Made by a program: the position numbers and the translations under genes. The notes beneath the pieces are model-generated. The model was not told the DNA's origin and made no database searches. It worked only from the letters and a program-made list of their open reading frames with translations. Below, in pieces: positions 35,456 to 43,925 of a DNA stretch of 64,000 nt (its first letter is position 1; every line of letters starts with the position of its first letter). The DNA is from Promethearchaeota archaeon (GTDB lineage Archaea > Asgardarchaeota > Lokiarchaeia > Sigyniarchaeales > SOKP01), in the NCBI GenBank assembly GCA_030606485.1, contig JAUWGH010000001.1:1-64000 (forward strand), given 5' to 3'.

Positions 35456-36310
35456 CTATTTCTCTAAGATATCCCTAATTTTTTTTACAGATTCTGTAAA
35501 AGCTTTTGCGGCTGGAGAATCTGGAAATTGAATTATGAATGGTAATCCTGAGTCACCAGTAACTCTAATATTTGGATCTAGGGGAATTTGACCCAAAAGA
35601 GGTACGTTAAAATCTTTTGCCGCTTTTTCTCCGCCTCCTTTACCAAATAAATCGATTTTATAGCCACACTCAGGGCAAATATATCCTGACATATTTTCTA
35701 TAATTCCTATTACATCCCTATTCATGATAAGAGACATCTTAATGGTTTTTCTAGAATCCATCAGTGCTACTTCTTGAGGTGTTGTAACTATAACGATATG
35801 GACATCAGGTATCAGTTGTAATATATCTAAAATCTCATCTCCCGTGCCGGGTGGTAAATCAATTATTAAATAATCCAAATAACCCCATTGTGCATCCCCA
35901 AGAAATTGCCTGGTTGCGCTCATTTTCATTGGACCACGCCAAATAACCGGACTATCACTATCCTCAATTAAAAATGCCATGCTCATGACTTTAATGTTAA
36001 GAGGTCCATTGATTGGATAAAATTGCATCTTATCTGGATCTACTTGTGGTTTCAATTCAGGACTAATCCCAATCATTTTCGCTACATTTGGTCCAGTGAT
36101 ATCAATATCAAGCAACCCTACAGCAGAACCTGTGCTTGCTAGTTTCATGGCTAAATTCACTGCAACTGTGCTCTTGCCAACCCCACCTTTTCCTGAAATT
36201 ATCGCTATTTTGTGTCTTATCTTTTCCATGTTTGATTTTATTAATTCCATTCTTTGCTCATTAGTAAGTCCTTTTTTTTCTTCACTTTTTTTTTCCATTT
36301 TCTCTTGCAC
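35456..36310 (-). CDS. Mrp/NBP35-type Fe-S cluster carrier ATPase
   Basis: This 284-residue P-loop protein delivers Fe-S clusters to target enzymes. The deviant Walker A ISGKGGVGKSTVAVNLA is at about residue 38, followed by GLLDIDITGPNVAKM and the switch-like LIIDLPPGTGDE. The ENMSGYICPECG segment (CxxC, about 205-213) supplies the two cysteines that bridge a cluster at the dimer interface. The N-terminus is charged and lacks the extra DUF59 domain. The frame opens with GTG 36310; ATG 36298 is an equally good start. It is convergent with cdhA; a role in maturing its clusters is possible but not shown by the sequence. Confidence 0.93.
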   Translation of the reverse strand: MQEKMEKKSEEKKGLTNEQRMELIKSNMEKIRHKIAIISGKGGVGKSTVAVNLAMKLASTGSAVGLLDIDITGPNVAKMIGISPELKPQVDPDKMQFYPINGPLNIKVMSMAFLIEDSDSPVIWRGPMKMSATRQFLGDAQWGYLDYLIIDLPPGTGDEILDILQLIPDVHIVIVTTPQEVALMDSRKTIKMSLIMNRDVIGIIENMSGYICPECGYKIDLFGKGGGEKAAKDFNVPLLGQIPLDPNIRVTGDSGLPFIIQFPDSPAAKAFTESVKKIRDILEK

Positions 36311-36550
36311 TTTTTGCGAAATTTATACAAAACTTATTTTAAATTAGATATGCTAAGCATCCTATTATGGTTATTTATAATAAAAAAAAGATAAAAGATA
36401 AAATTTATGAATAATTATTAAAAAATCCTGGATTTACTTTTTAATTTATAAATTAATTAAAAATTTTTTTAATTAATTAAAAAATTATAAAAAGTGTTTT
36501 AAACTTCTTAAAATATATCTAATAAATTAATCAATTAATGGGTGAAAAAA

Positions 36551-37054
36551 TTGACTAAAATTTTAGCAGTAATAGGTGGAATTATTGGTATCTTGGCTAC
36601 TGTTTTAACCTTTGTTGAACCCTCGTTAGGATGGTGGGAAGTTAATCAACAGCTAATTGTTACGAACTCAGCTTATTTAAATCCATATGGATATAATGTG
36701 AATGGAGATTTTGCGGGTGAATTGTTTTTAATTGGTGGACTCTTGTTTCTTGCCAGTTCTATTTTAGTAATTTTGGCTGCTGCAAAGGGATCAAAAGGAG
36801 GATCAATTTTATTCGCATTTTTAATGATTGTAGGTCTAGCACTATTCTGTTATGCACTTTATTCTGAAGATCACTTTGAATCTATACTTTCTGGTTTAGA
36901 ATGGCTTTTTGGAGCTGATTACAACGTCTTTTTTGGAAGTGTCGATCTGGGAATTTTTGGATTATATACTTGGAGATTGGGAAATGGATTTTTTGTTGCA
37001 TGTGCTGGGGCAGCAATAAGTTTAGTTGGTGCATTTTTAGTGAAAAGAAAATAA
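36551..37054 (+). CDS. small membrane protein, about 4 TM
   Basis: I start at TTG 36551 because GGTG (36541-36544) stands 6 bases upstream as a Shine-Dalgarno; the in-frame GTG 36542 would lie inside it. The protein starts MTKILAVIGGIIGILATVLT and has about four membrane helices (about 3-22, 55-77, 83-102 and 142-164). Between helices 1 and 2 is an aromatic, probably outside loop (SLGWWEVNQQLIV). A second loop holds acidic residues and FGADYNVFFGSVDLG. No family is recognised. The gene stands alone and is followed by a T-run. Confidence 0.7.
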   Translation: MTKILAVIGGIIGILATVLTFVEPSLGWWEVNQQLIVTNSAYLNPYGYNVNGDFAGELFLIGGLLFLASSILVILAAAKGSKGGSILFAFLMIVGLALFCYALYSEDHFESILSGLEWLFGADYNVFFGSVDLGIFGLYTWRLGNGFFVACAGAAISLVGAFLVKRK

Positions 37055-37079
37055 TAATATTTTAATAATTTCTAATCTG

Positions 37080-37088
37080 TTTTTTTTT
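37080..37088 (+). terminator. poly-T terminator after small membrane protein gene
   Basis: Nine T in a row lie about 25 bases past the stop at 37054, before the convergent GTPase gene. Confidence 0.5.
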
Positions 37089-37192
37089 AAATTTTTTAAA
37101 ATTCTTGCAGCATTAAGAGATTTTGACTAAATATTATCTTTAGTTTTGATCTATTATAAAAATAAATAAAGAGATAAAAGAAATTTAAAGAG

Positions 37193-38404
37193 TTAAACGA
37201 AAAGATTTATCAAAGGCATTATTTCTGTGGTGAAGTAATTTAATTTTTCATCTAAAAGTGATACATCTTCACTCAACAACCAAAGATAAACTGGAATCTT
37301 TTTATCGCTATACTCAAATAGTTTTTCTCCCCGAATAGAGAATTTATTTAACCTATATTCGAGCACCATCGAATTTTCTCTTAATAATCCAACTTTTGAA
37401 TGAAAACTCAATAAAGTCTGCATCAACAAAGCAGTATTGTTAATTAATGTTTCATCTACTTCTTTTTCAGCAAAACTACCAAAAATAAGTCCATCCGTAG
37501 AAATAATAGAAATAGCTCTTCCATTAATCAAATTTGAAAATCGAGATAAAATCTTTTCAATAATCTCTGAGGTCTCGGAGATCTTTTTCAAAGCAACTGA
37601 AAACATTTGTTTAATGGTAAAACTTTCGAAAATCGTAGTATTCACAAAATCAAGAGATTCAACACCATAGTCTTTTACCATATTCTTAAATTTGGTTTTT
37701 GCAGATTCAGCATTAGCTAAAGTTGTTTTATCATTTTTCAAATCAGGATCAAATTTATTTAGAATAATTAATAACTCAGGCTTCTCGTTTAAATCCTCGA
37801 GTACTTGAAGAACAATTTTTAGATAATTTGCGGACTCTACGAATCTCTTAGGATCTTGAACGTCAACTACGTATAAAAGTAAATCCGCTTCAGAAAAATA
37901 TAATTCAGGTCTCTTAAAATATAAATTCTCCCGATACTGGATCTGGCCACCTAAATCCCACGATACTACTCCAAAACCAAAGAAATCCAATTGCTCTCTT
38001 TGTACTCCTCTTGTAGGGAGAATATTTTTAACCATAGAATATTTATCTTGAACTACATTTAAAATCGAAGTCTTTCCACCATTATCCAATCCAATCAATA
38101 AAACTTTTTTCTGTGAAAATCTGCTTGAACTTATGAATTCCTGGATTACTTTTGCAATGCTTATCCATTTTTCTAAAATATCTGCGGTAATTTCTTTATT
38201 TTCTAAAATCTTATCATCAGGTAATTCTGCCAGATCTTTAATTGTATTCACTCCCGATTTCTTGAGAATATTTGCACTAATCGTATCAATTCCAATTAGA
38301 GAATCCACTTTGTATTTTATGATTTCCATAATATCATCAATGAGAATGCTTGATTTGAAAAAGCCCTTTATTTTTTCAATGTCATTTTTTCCTGATATTT
38401 GCAT
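37193..38404 (-). CDS. HhH - Arf/Rag-like GTPase - roadblock/longin-like fusion
   Basis: The 403 residues hold three parts. About 30-75 is a helix-hairpin-helix-type unit (LIGIDTISANILKKSGVNTI, then KDLAELPDDKI), like the HhH repeats of RadA. About 95-275 is an Arf/Rag-type GTPase: G1 LIGLDNGGKTSILN, switch I LPTRGVQRE, G3 SWDLGGQIQYRE and G4 LNKFDPD. About 288-403 is a roadblock/longin-like domain: GRAISIISTDGLIFGSF, a helix LLMQTLLSFHSKVG and LRENSMVLEYRLNKFSIRGE. In eukaryotes, GTPase followed by roadblock is the layout of Rag/Gtr proteins. The Asgard version may act as a lysosome-independent nutrient or positional switch; that is speculation. The N-terminal HhH is unusual for any small GTPase. 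The start is ATG 38404. Confidence 0.82.
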   Translation of the reverse strand: MQISGKNDIEKIKGFFKSSILIDDIMEIIKYKVDSLIGIDTISANILKKSGVNTIKDLAELPDDKILENKEITADILEKWISIAKVIQEFISSSRFSQKKVLLIGLDNGGKTSILNVVQDKYSMVKNILPTRGVQREQLDFFGFGVVSWDLGGQIQYRENLYFKRPELYFSEADLLLYVVDVQDPKRFVESANYLKIVLQVLEDLNEKPELLIILNKFDPDLKNDKTTLANAESAKTKFKNMVKDYGVESLDFVNTTIFESFTIKQMFSVALKKISETSEIIEKILSRFSNLINGRAISIISTDGLIFGSFAEKEVDETLINNTALLMQTLLSFHSKVGLLRENSMVLEYRLNKFSIRGEKLFEYSDKKIPVYLWLLSEDVSLLDEKLNYFTTEIMPLINLFV

Positions 38405-38656
38405 ATTCTAAATTCATTTTATTTGTTTAATTTTAAAATCAAATTAAATTAATATATTAATAATATTATTTATTTAAAATTATATTAATTATTTGCAAAA
38501 ATATCATAAAAAAAATCATCAAAAACACTTTTATTTTTATCTATTTATTTACACCAATTACAAAATTTATTTCAATTAGAATTTATAGAAAAAATGAATA
38601 TATAGAGTAGAATTGAACCTTAAGTATCTTCTTGCAATCTGCATTCTATTTGTCCC

Positions 38657-38680
38657 TTTTTATAAAAGTTTTTATAAGAG
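38657..38680 (+). promoter_or_regulatory. tandem TATA-like promoter element
   Basis: Two adjacent 12-base copies, TTTTTATAAAAG and TTTTTATAAGAG, lie about 100 bases before the vWA-RING start, in a 378-base divergent region without genes. The pair stands out as two overlapping TATA boxes or a tandem operator for the vWA gene. The rest of 38405-38782 shows no other feature. Confidence 0.45.
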
Positions 38681-38782
38681 TTAATTTCTATTATATTCAT
38701 AAATACAACTTGAAAGGATTAATTTCCTCTTAGTTCATTAAAAAATTATTTAATTATTAAAAATATTTCTTCTAAAATTAAA

Positions 38783-39985
38783 ATGAGCCAACGAGTCTCT
38801 GAAAATATTATCATATGTGTTGACGTCAGTCGTTCAATGTATAGAAAGGATTATATACCAAATAGATTAGAATCTTGTATAAAGGCTCTACAAATCCTCG
38901 TTTCTACAAGGCTTCAAAAAGATCCATCAACTTCTTTTGCGATTATAACGATATCTGACAATCCTAAACTCGTTTTGGATTTCAATAGCAATGAAGATAT
39001 AATAATTAAAAATTTAAATAATATTGAATTTGGAGGAAGATCCACTCTGGGGAATACTCTCGCTCTCGGAATCCAAAAACAAATAGGTGAACTAAGAAAA
39101 ATCAGTGCTAAAGTGCCACGAATTTTAATAATTTCTGATGGAAATTATACAAAAACTTCAATTGATCCTTTAAAGATGGCTAATTTAGCAAGTAAGTTAA
39201 AAATAAAGATAGATACAATAAGATTGGGTGAATTAACTCATTTTAATATATTAAAAAGATTGTCAGAGGTCACTAAAGGACAATACTTTTATAATAATGA
39301 TTCTGAGAGTATGCTTAATTCAGCTAGAGTAGTTGCTACATCAAATGTAAGAATTGATATAATAGATATCAAGTCAGCTATTGAAAATCCAGCTTTCTTA
39401 CGTAAAATTGCTGCCTCTCTCTTAAGAACACAGGATTTAACTACAAACCAACAAGAGCGGATAAAACAAATTCGCGGAGAGGTTGATTATAAAAAATGTT
39501 CTATTTGTTTTTCTGATATATGTCCATATTGTGGAGGAACTTTCTTTACAGAGGGAAGATATTGTCCCGATTGTCAAATCCCGATGCACCTCCACTGTGC
39601 CACGGCTTACGCGGCAAGTTTATCAGATGATAAACTAAAAGCTTCAGGGACTTTTCGTTGCCCTCATTGTTTCTATCTTTTAAAAATTCCAGTAGAGGTA
39701 CAGCAAATTACAAAACTGCAAGCATTAAGAAAACCAAGTCTGATTTCTAAATCTGAAACAAATGATGTTTTTTATGCAAAAAAGACATCTTCTTCAGAGT
39801 TAGGTGATGAGGCCCTTTATAGCTCCTGCCCTGTATGTAATATGATATTTGAGGAGGAACAAGATATAATCAAATGTGGTAACTACAAATGTAATGCATT
39901 ATACCACATAAAATGCTTTGAAAAATTAATAGATTCAAGATGTAAAAGCTGCGGAAAAGAGTTGAAATTTGAGGAAGAAGAATAA
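38783..39985 (+). CDS. vWA-domain protein with two RING/PHD-like zinc modules
   Basis: Residues 1-195 form a von Willebrand factor A domain with the metal site DVSRSM (DxSxS, about residue 14), the threonine-bearing GGRSTLGNTLA and LIISDGNYTK. About 228-300 holds many zinc ligands: CSICFSDICPYCGG, then YCPDCQIPMHLHC and FRCPHC. About 345-393 is a second module with C-x2-C, C-x4-C, H-x2-C and C-x2-C spacing (CPVCNMIF to CKSCG), matching C4HC3 PHD or RING-variant types. vWA joined to C-terminal zinc modules recalls TFIIH p44/Ssl1, and vWA also occurs in Rpn10, but neither identity is proven. It could be a ubiquitin-like ligase adaptor or a transcription/repair factor. Divergent from the HhH-GTPase gene. 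Confidence 0.85.
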   Translation: MSQRVSENIIICVDVSRSMYRKDYIPNRLESCIKALQILVSTRLQKDPSTSFAIITISDNPKLVLDFNSNEDIIIKNLNNIEFGGRSTLGNTLALGIQKQIGELRKISAKVPRILIISDGNYTKTSIDPLKMANLASKLKIKIDTIRLGELTHFNILKRLSEVTKGQYFYNNDSESMLNSARVVATSNVRIDIIDIKSAIENPAFLRKIAASLLRTQDLTTNQQERIKQIRGEVDYKKCSICFSDICPYCGGTFFTEGRYCPDCQIPMHLHCATAYAASLSDDKLKASGTFRCPHCFYLLKIPVEVQQITKLQALRKPSLISKSETNDVFYAKKTSSSELGDEALYSSCPVCNMIFEEEQDIIKCGNYKCNALYHIKCFEKLIDSRCKSCGKELKFEEEE

Positions 39986-40062
39986 AAAGACTAATTTTTA
40001 ATAGATTCATATCTTTCTAATCTAAATTATATTAAGATATTCAAGTCTTTTAAAGTAAAATT

Positions 40063-40743
40063 ATGGAGTTCATGAATTTATTCTTTAATGAAGATTTATT
40101 TAAAAATAAGTTAAAAAAATTTAATTCGCCTTTAAGAATTTCCTTTAGAGATAATTGCTTAATAAGTTCAGCGATATTATTTTTAATTATTCCAAATGAT
40201 AAAAAACCCTATAATTTAGTTTTAATTCAACGAGCACATAGATCTAATGATAAATATTCAGGAGAAATGTCGTTCCCGGGAGGTTTATATAATCCCCAAT
40301 TAGATGATACATATAAAGATACAGCGTTAAGAGAGACTGAAGAAGAATTAGGTATCCCAAGAGATAAAATTCAAATAATCGGATGCATTGATGATGTTAT
40401 TACACCTAAAAGACATGTAATTTCTCCTTTTGTAGGATATACAGATAAACACCAGAAAATGATTAAATGTGATGATGAAGTGGAAGAAATTATAAAAATT
40501 CCGATCTCCTTCTTTGTTGATAAAAAAAATTATATTGAGAGAGCATATAAGCTAAGGGGTGAATCCATTGCCGTCGGTAAATATACTTATAAAACAAATA
40601 ACAAAAAATATGTCATATTTGGAGCGACTTCTCATATGATTGTAAATTTCATTGAATTAATTTACAATTTAAAATTCATAAAGTCAGGAGCACGGCGAAT
40701 AATTCTCGAAGATTTGAAATCTAGATATTCCAAAACATCATAA
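40063..40743 (+). CDS. Nudix hydrolase, CoA diphosphatase-like
   Basis: Residues 40-190 make a Nudix domain of the CoA pyrophosphatase type (NudL/UPF0035). The sequence reads LVLIQRAHRSNDKYSGEMSF then PGGLYNPQLDD, followed by the Nudix helix TALRETEEELGI with the RExxEE metal ligands. HVISPFVGY and the short C-terminal extension agree. It should split CoA or a related nucleotide, probably as house-cleaning. The N-terminal 40 residues are charged and helical. The start is ATG 40063, with a later in-frame ATG three codons on (MEFMNLF) also possible. It follows the vWA gene by 77 bases on the same strand. Confidence 0.88.
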   Translation: MEFMNLFFNEDLFKNKLKKFNSPLRISFRDNCLISSAILFLIIPNDKKPYNLVLIQRAHRSNDKYSGEMSFPGGLYNPQLDDTYKDTALRETEEELGIPRDKIQIIGCIDDVITPKRHVISPFVGYTDKHQKMIKCDDEVEEIIKIPISFFVDKKNYIERAYKLRGESIAVGKYTYKTNNKKYVIFGATSHMIVNFIELIYNLKFIKSGARRIILEDLKSRYSKTS

Positions 40744-40752
40744 AACGTATAG

Positions 40753-40770
40753 TTAATAGCGAGCTATTAA
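40753..40770. repeat. 18-bp perfect inverted repeat
   Basis: TTAATAGC-GA-GCTATTAA has perfect 8-base arms around a 2-base centre. It lies 10 bases past the Nudix stop and about 120 bases from the end of the convergent ArsR-like gene. It could be a dimer binding site or a terminator hairpin; the 2-base loop is too short for a good hairpin, so a protein site is more likely. Confidence 0.6.
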
Positions 40771-40886
40771 TTATATTAAAATTAATTGCCGTAAAATATA
40801 AAATCAAACTTAATATTAAACAAATATTAAATTAGAGAAAAAATATTAATTTAAAATTCTCCCCCTGAATTGAAAGATTATCAAGA

Positions 40887-41225
40887 TTAGATACTAAAAA
40901 TGATCTTTTTATAAGTAATTTGAGAAATTTTCTTTACACCATGCTGCCCGGGCATATAATGACATCGAATCAATCCTGCCTTTTCAAGTCGTTTAATCTG
41001 TGCGGAAATGTTTGCTTCCGTCATATTTAATATGTCCGCCATTGATGAAACATCAATTAGCTCACCACTTATTGATTGATTTCTAATAAGGCGTAAAATT
41101 TCTCTTCTTGTCAGACTCGATAGAGCTTTTGAAATTAATTCAATTTTTTCATCATCATTTATTCTAAGATCTTGTTCAATATTATCCGGGATTTCTTTAA
41201 AAGAAGCGATTTCTGTAAATTCCAT
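40887..41225 (-). CDS. ArsR-like winged-helix transcriptional regulator
   Basis: The 112 residues hold one winged helix-turn-helix. LISKALSSLTRREILRLI is the ArsR opening helix, LIDVSSMADILNMTEANISA the helix-turn-helix, and QIKRLEKAGLIRCHYMPGQH the recognition helix and wing. There is no metal-binding cysteine cluster (ELCVCDL) of metal-sensing ArsR proteins, so the signal is unknown. It is divergent from the ribbon-helix-helix protein gene at 41622, with 396 bases between, including a triple 9-base repeat (41316-41338) that may be its site. Confidence 0.85.
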   Translation of the reverse strand: MEFTEIASFKEIPDNIEQDLRINDDEKIELISKALSSLTRREILRLIRNQSISGELIDVSSMADILNMTEANISAQIKRLEKAGLIRCHYMPGQHGVKKISQITYKKIIFSI

Positions 41226-41621
41226 TTTATTATTTTAACCCTAAACCAAGATTTACAATTTATATTACAATCTAATTAATATTCTCTTAAGATTTAAAGG
41301 TTTTTCGTTGCATCAAATGTAACAAATGTACTTAATGTCATCATTTTGCTCTAAAAGATTTCAAAAGACTACTATTTTCATAAATAATTTCTTATACAAA
41401 TAAATACTTTTTTGGGAAAAAAAAAATTTAAATTATGATATTAAAAATCAATGAATATTATTTTCCACAAAAATGGGAAATTTTAAGGAATAAACCTAAT
41501 ACAAATTTTATTTTAAATTATCTTTTTTTGCTATATCTTAAAATTTTTTTTAATGACTTTGTAATTAATTGTGTATGATCTCTACAAAAGTATATATTCT
41601 CAAATTCGTATTATTAAAATT
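41226..41621. other. divergent intergenic region between two regulator genes
   Basis: About 396 AT-rich bases lie between two genes encoding DNA-binding proteins. Apart from the AATGT triple repeat at 41316-41338, nothing clear is seen. Promoters for both genes must lie here. Confidence 0.4.
41316..41338. repeat. three 9-bp-spaced AATGT copies
   Basis: AATGT occurs at 41316-41320, 41325-41329 and 41334-41338, a regular 9-base period. It is about 90 bases before the ArsR-like gene start. Close to one helical turn spacing makes an operator plausible, but chance cannot be excluded in AT-rich DNA. Confidence 0.35.
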
Positions 41622-42212
41622 ATGAGTACAGAAAAAAAGCCTATAACAGTAAGAATTAGTTCTGATTTGGAAGAACAATTAAAATTTATTGCTGAAAAAA
41701 TACTAAATGATAAGAAAGGTAGTGTTATAAGAAATTTCCTGAGTTTAGCTGAAATCTTAGCAATACATAATGATGGAACGATACGGGGGTATAATAATCG
41801 ATCTTTAATGGTCTTAAAGCAGGAAACTATTCAAAATATATTATCAAAATTGGATGAAAAATCTCAAATGGATCTCGGTGATGATATGGCTTTATATGTG
41901 AATGATATATGCAGAATTAAGGGAGATTTCAGTTTAGAATACAAATTAAAATTATGTAATAGATTAGGTTGGTTCTTACTAATTTTTGACAGTAATAGAA
42001 ATATTCAGATACCTCATGAATTTGGACCTGAAAATTTTGTTAAGTCATTTTGTTATCGTTTAGTGAATGAAAAAAAAATGCCGATGCGATTTTTAAGCGA
42101 AAATATCTCATCTGATAAGATAAAAAAAGAATATGAGAGAGTTTTTGGCAAAGGTGAAAACGCTCCAAGTGATTATTATACCTTTACATTTATGCATTTG
42201 AGAGAAGAATAG
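41622..42212 (+). CDS. ribbon-helix-helix N-terminal domain protein with unknown C-terminal domain
   Basis: I start at ATG 41622 (MSTEKKPITVRISSDLEEQL) because the upstream GTG adds 17 residues of no family character. Residues 6-50 fit a ribbon-helix-helix: ITVRISSDLEEQLKFIAEKI then KGSVIRNFLSLAEILAI. Residues about 60-196 form an unrecognised domain with LGDDMALYVNDICRIKGDF and a Trp-rich centre LGWFLLIFDSNRNIQIP; it could be a ligand-sensing or dimerisation unit. It is probably a DNA-binding regulator. The neighbouring ArsR-like gene is divergent. Confidence 0.72.
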   Translation: MSTEKKPITVRISSDLEEQLKFIAEKILNDKKGSVIRNFLSLAEILAIHNDGTIRGYNNRSLMVLKQETIQNILSKLDEKSQMDLGDDMALYVNDICRIKGDFSLEYKLKLCNRLGWFLLIFDSNRNIQIPHEFGPENFVKSFCYRLVNEKKMPMRFLSENISSDKIKKEYERVFGKGENAPSDYYTFTFMHLREE

Positions 42213-42498
42213 AAACAACTAATGTTTCTTTTAGGTATAAAACTCTCAATAAACTTAGATTGGCTGCAATAAATAAAGGGTTTTTGAGTTTTTTCATTCC
42301 TAAAAAATGAGTTCGATTAATACTTTTTAACAAGCTATTTTTAATAGAATAATCTTTGGCATATTTTATTAGTATGTTTATTTGCTCAAAATTATAGTAT
42401 TTCCATTTATTCTATGAATTTCGGTTATGAGTTAAATAATGAACTTTTTAGGAAAAGGCTCTTTATTAAAAATAATAGTCTTGGGGAATCTTTTTTAA

Positions 42499-43887
42499 AT
42501 GTCCTATAATAATGATAACAAAAATCATTCTAATTCTACACATATATCAAAAGAGACAAAAGCAATTAATTCTGAAGGTAATTCTCAAGAAGATGAAATC
42601 CAGGTAAAGATTACTCCAGATTTTGTTCCTATGATTCGAATTATTTTTTGGAATGGTTTGGGATTTTTCTTTTTTTCATTTTTGATACCATATATAACAG
42701 TGCAATTACTTGGAGCTTCAGGTTTGCAATTAGGTCTTACATTTTCAATACAAATAATGGGTGGGTTAATTAGTGCTCCGATTATTGGTTATTTAACTGA
42801 TCGTGTTTCAAAAAAGTTTTTGGTCCTAATAGGGAGTATTGGGCGTGCCGCATGCTATGTATTAATGTATGTGGGAATTATATTTTCTTCTTTATTGATC
42901 TTTACTATTGGCATGTTTGTTTTGGGGCTTTTTGTTGGATTTTTTTGGACACCATTAGATACATTAATTTCCGAAAAATCAAATAAAGATAATCGTTCTT
43001 ATGCATTTGGTAAAAGGGCTGCAATGATAGGAAAAGGAAATCTCATTGGATCAATTATTAGTTTTACTATCTTTGGTTTAGCAAATTTCTTTACTCCTGA
43101 AAATCTTTTTTTAGTCTACTGTCCACTATTATTATTTGCTGCATCTAATATTTTTGGAGGGATAATTTTTCATCTTAAAGTTAATGAGCAACTTACATAT
43201 GAAAAGCATGTTTTCAATTTATTTCCATCTTCAGTCGAACCAACCATTATTTTTCATGAGCCTGTGATGCAAGATTCTCTTTTTAAATCAAGGAATAATT
43301 TAACAATTGGGTTTTTTATCGGTTTTTTTGTATTAAGTATTGCTTTTATGATAAGTAGTATGAATAGAGACTTAGCATATCCATTTTTTCAAGTCTATTT
43401 GATACAAGAGTTAAAAATTGAGAACCCTACACTTGTAATGTTAATTTATTTTCCTAGTCAAGTATTATCTCTATTATTTGCAGCTAAAATAGGAAAAATT
43501 GCTGATAAAGTAAATCCAATATTAGGAATTGCTGTCGTAAGTGGATTAGGTGCATTAATGACTTGGTTAATAATTAATTCTACATCTGGATTAATGTTTG
43601 GTATGATATTACTATTTGATTCGACTTTTGCCTGGGGTGGTAATTTAATTTTACAAAATGTTCTTAGTCGAATATCAAAAATCCATCGTGGAAAAATTTT
43701 TGGAGCAGCTCAGTGGTTAAGTTTATTAGGTGCTATCTTGGGTCCCATTTTAGGTGGATTAGCCTGGGATAGTTTAGGTCCAAAAGCACCTTTCATAATT
43801 TCAATATTTATTGAATTATCCGTAATTCCTATTTACGCAATCGCAATAAAATCTTTGAAACCACATATAGCAGAAAAATTAGATTAA
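42499..43887 (+). CDS. major facilitator superfamily transporter
   Basis: The 462 residues give about 12 membrane helices after a 45-residue charged, Asn/Ser-rich N-terminus. The MFS loop 2-3 motif is GYLTDRVSKKFLVLIG (about residue 95). A central cytosolic loop between helices 6 and 7 holds VNEQLTYEKHVFNLFPSS. The second half repeats the pattern (AAKIGKIADKVNPILGIA is the loop 8-9 counterpart). It should exchange a small solute with protons or ions; no substrate-specific motif is seen. It stands alone with 286 bases upstream. Confidence 0.9.
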   Translation: MSYNNDNKNHSNSTHISKETKAINSEGNSQEDEIQVKITPDFVPMIRIIFWNGLGFFFFSFLIPYITVQLLGASGLQLGLTFSIQIMGGLISAPIIGYLTDRVSKKFLVLIGSIGRAACYVLMYVGIIFSSLLIFTIGMFVLGLFVGFFWTPLDTLISEKSNKDNRSYAFGKRAAMIGKGNLIGSIISFTIFGLANFFTPENLFLVYCPLLLFAASNIFGGIIFHLKVNEQLTYEKHVFNLFPSSVEPTIIFHEPVMQDSLFKSRNNLTIGFFIGFFVLSIAFMISSMNRDLAYPFFQVYLIQELKIENPTLVMLIYFPSQVLSLLFAAKIGKIADKVNPILGIAVVSGLGALMTWLIINSTSGLMFGMILLFDSTFAWGGNLILQNVLSRISKIHRGKIFGAAQWLSLLGAILGPILGGLAWDSLGPKAPFIISIFIELSVIPIYAIAIKSLKPHIAEKLD

Positions 43888-43925
43888 TTAAATTATATAT
43901 AATTTATTTATTAAAATTATCAGAA

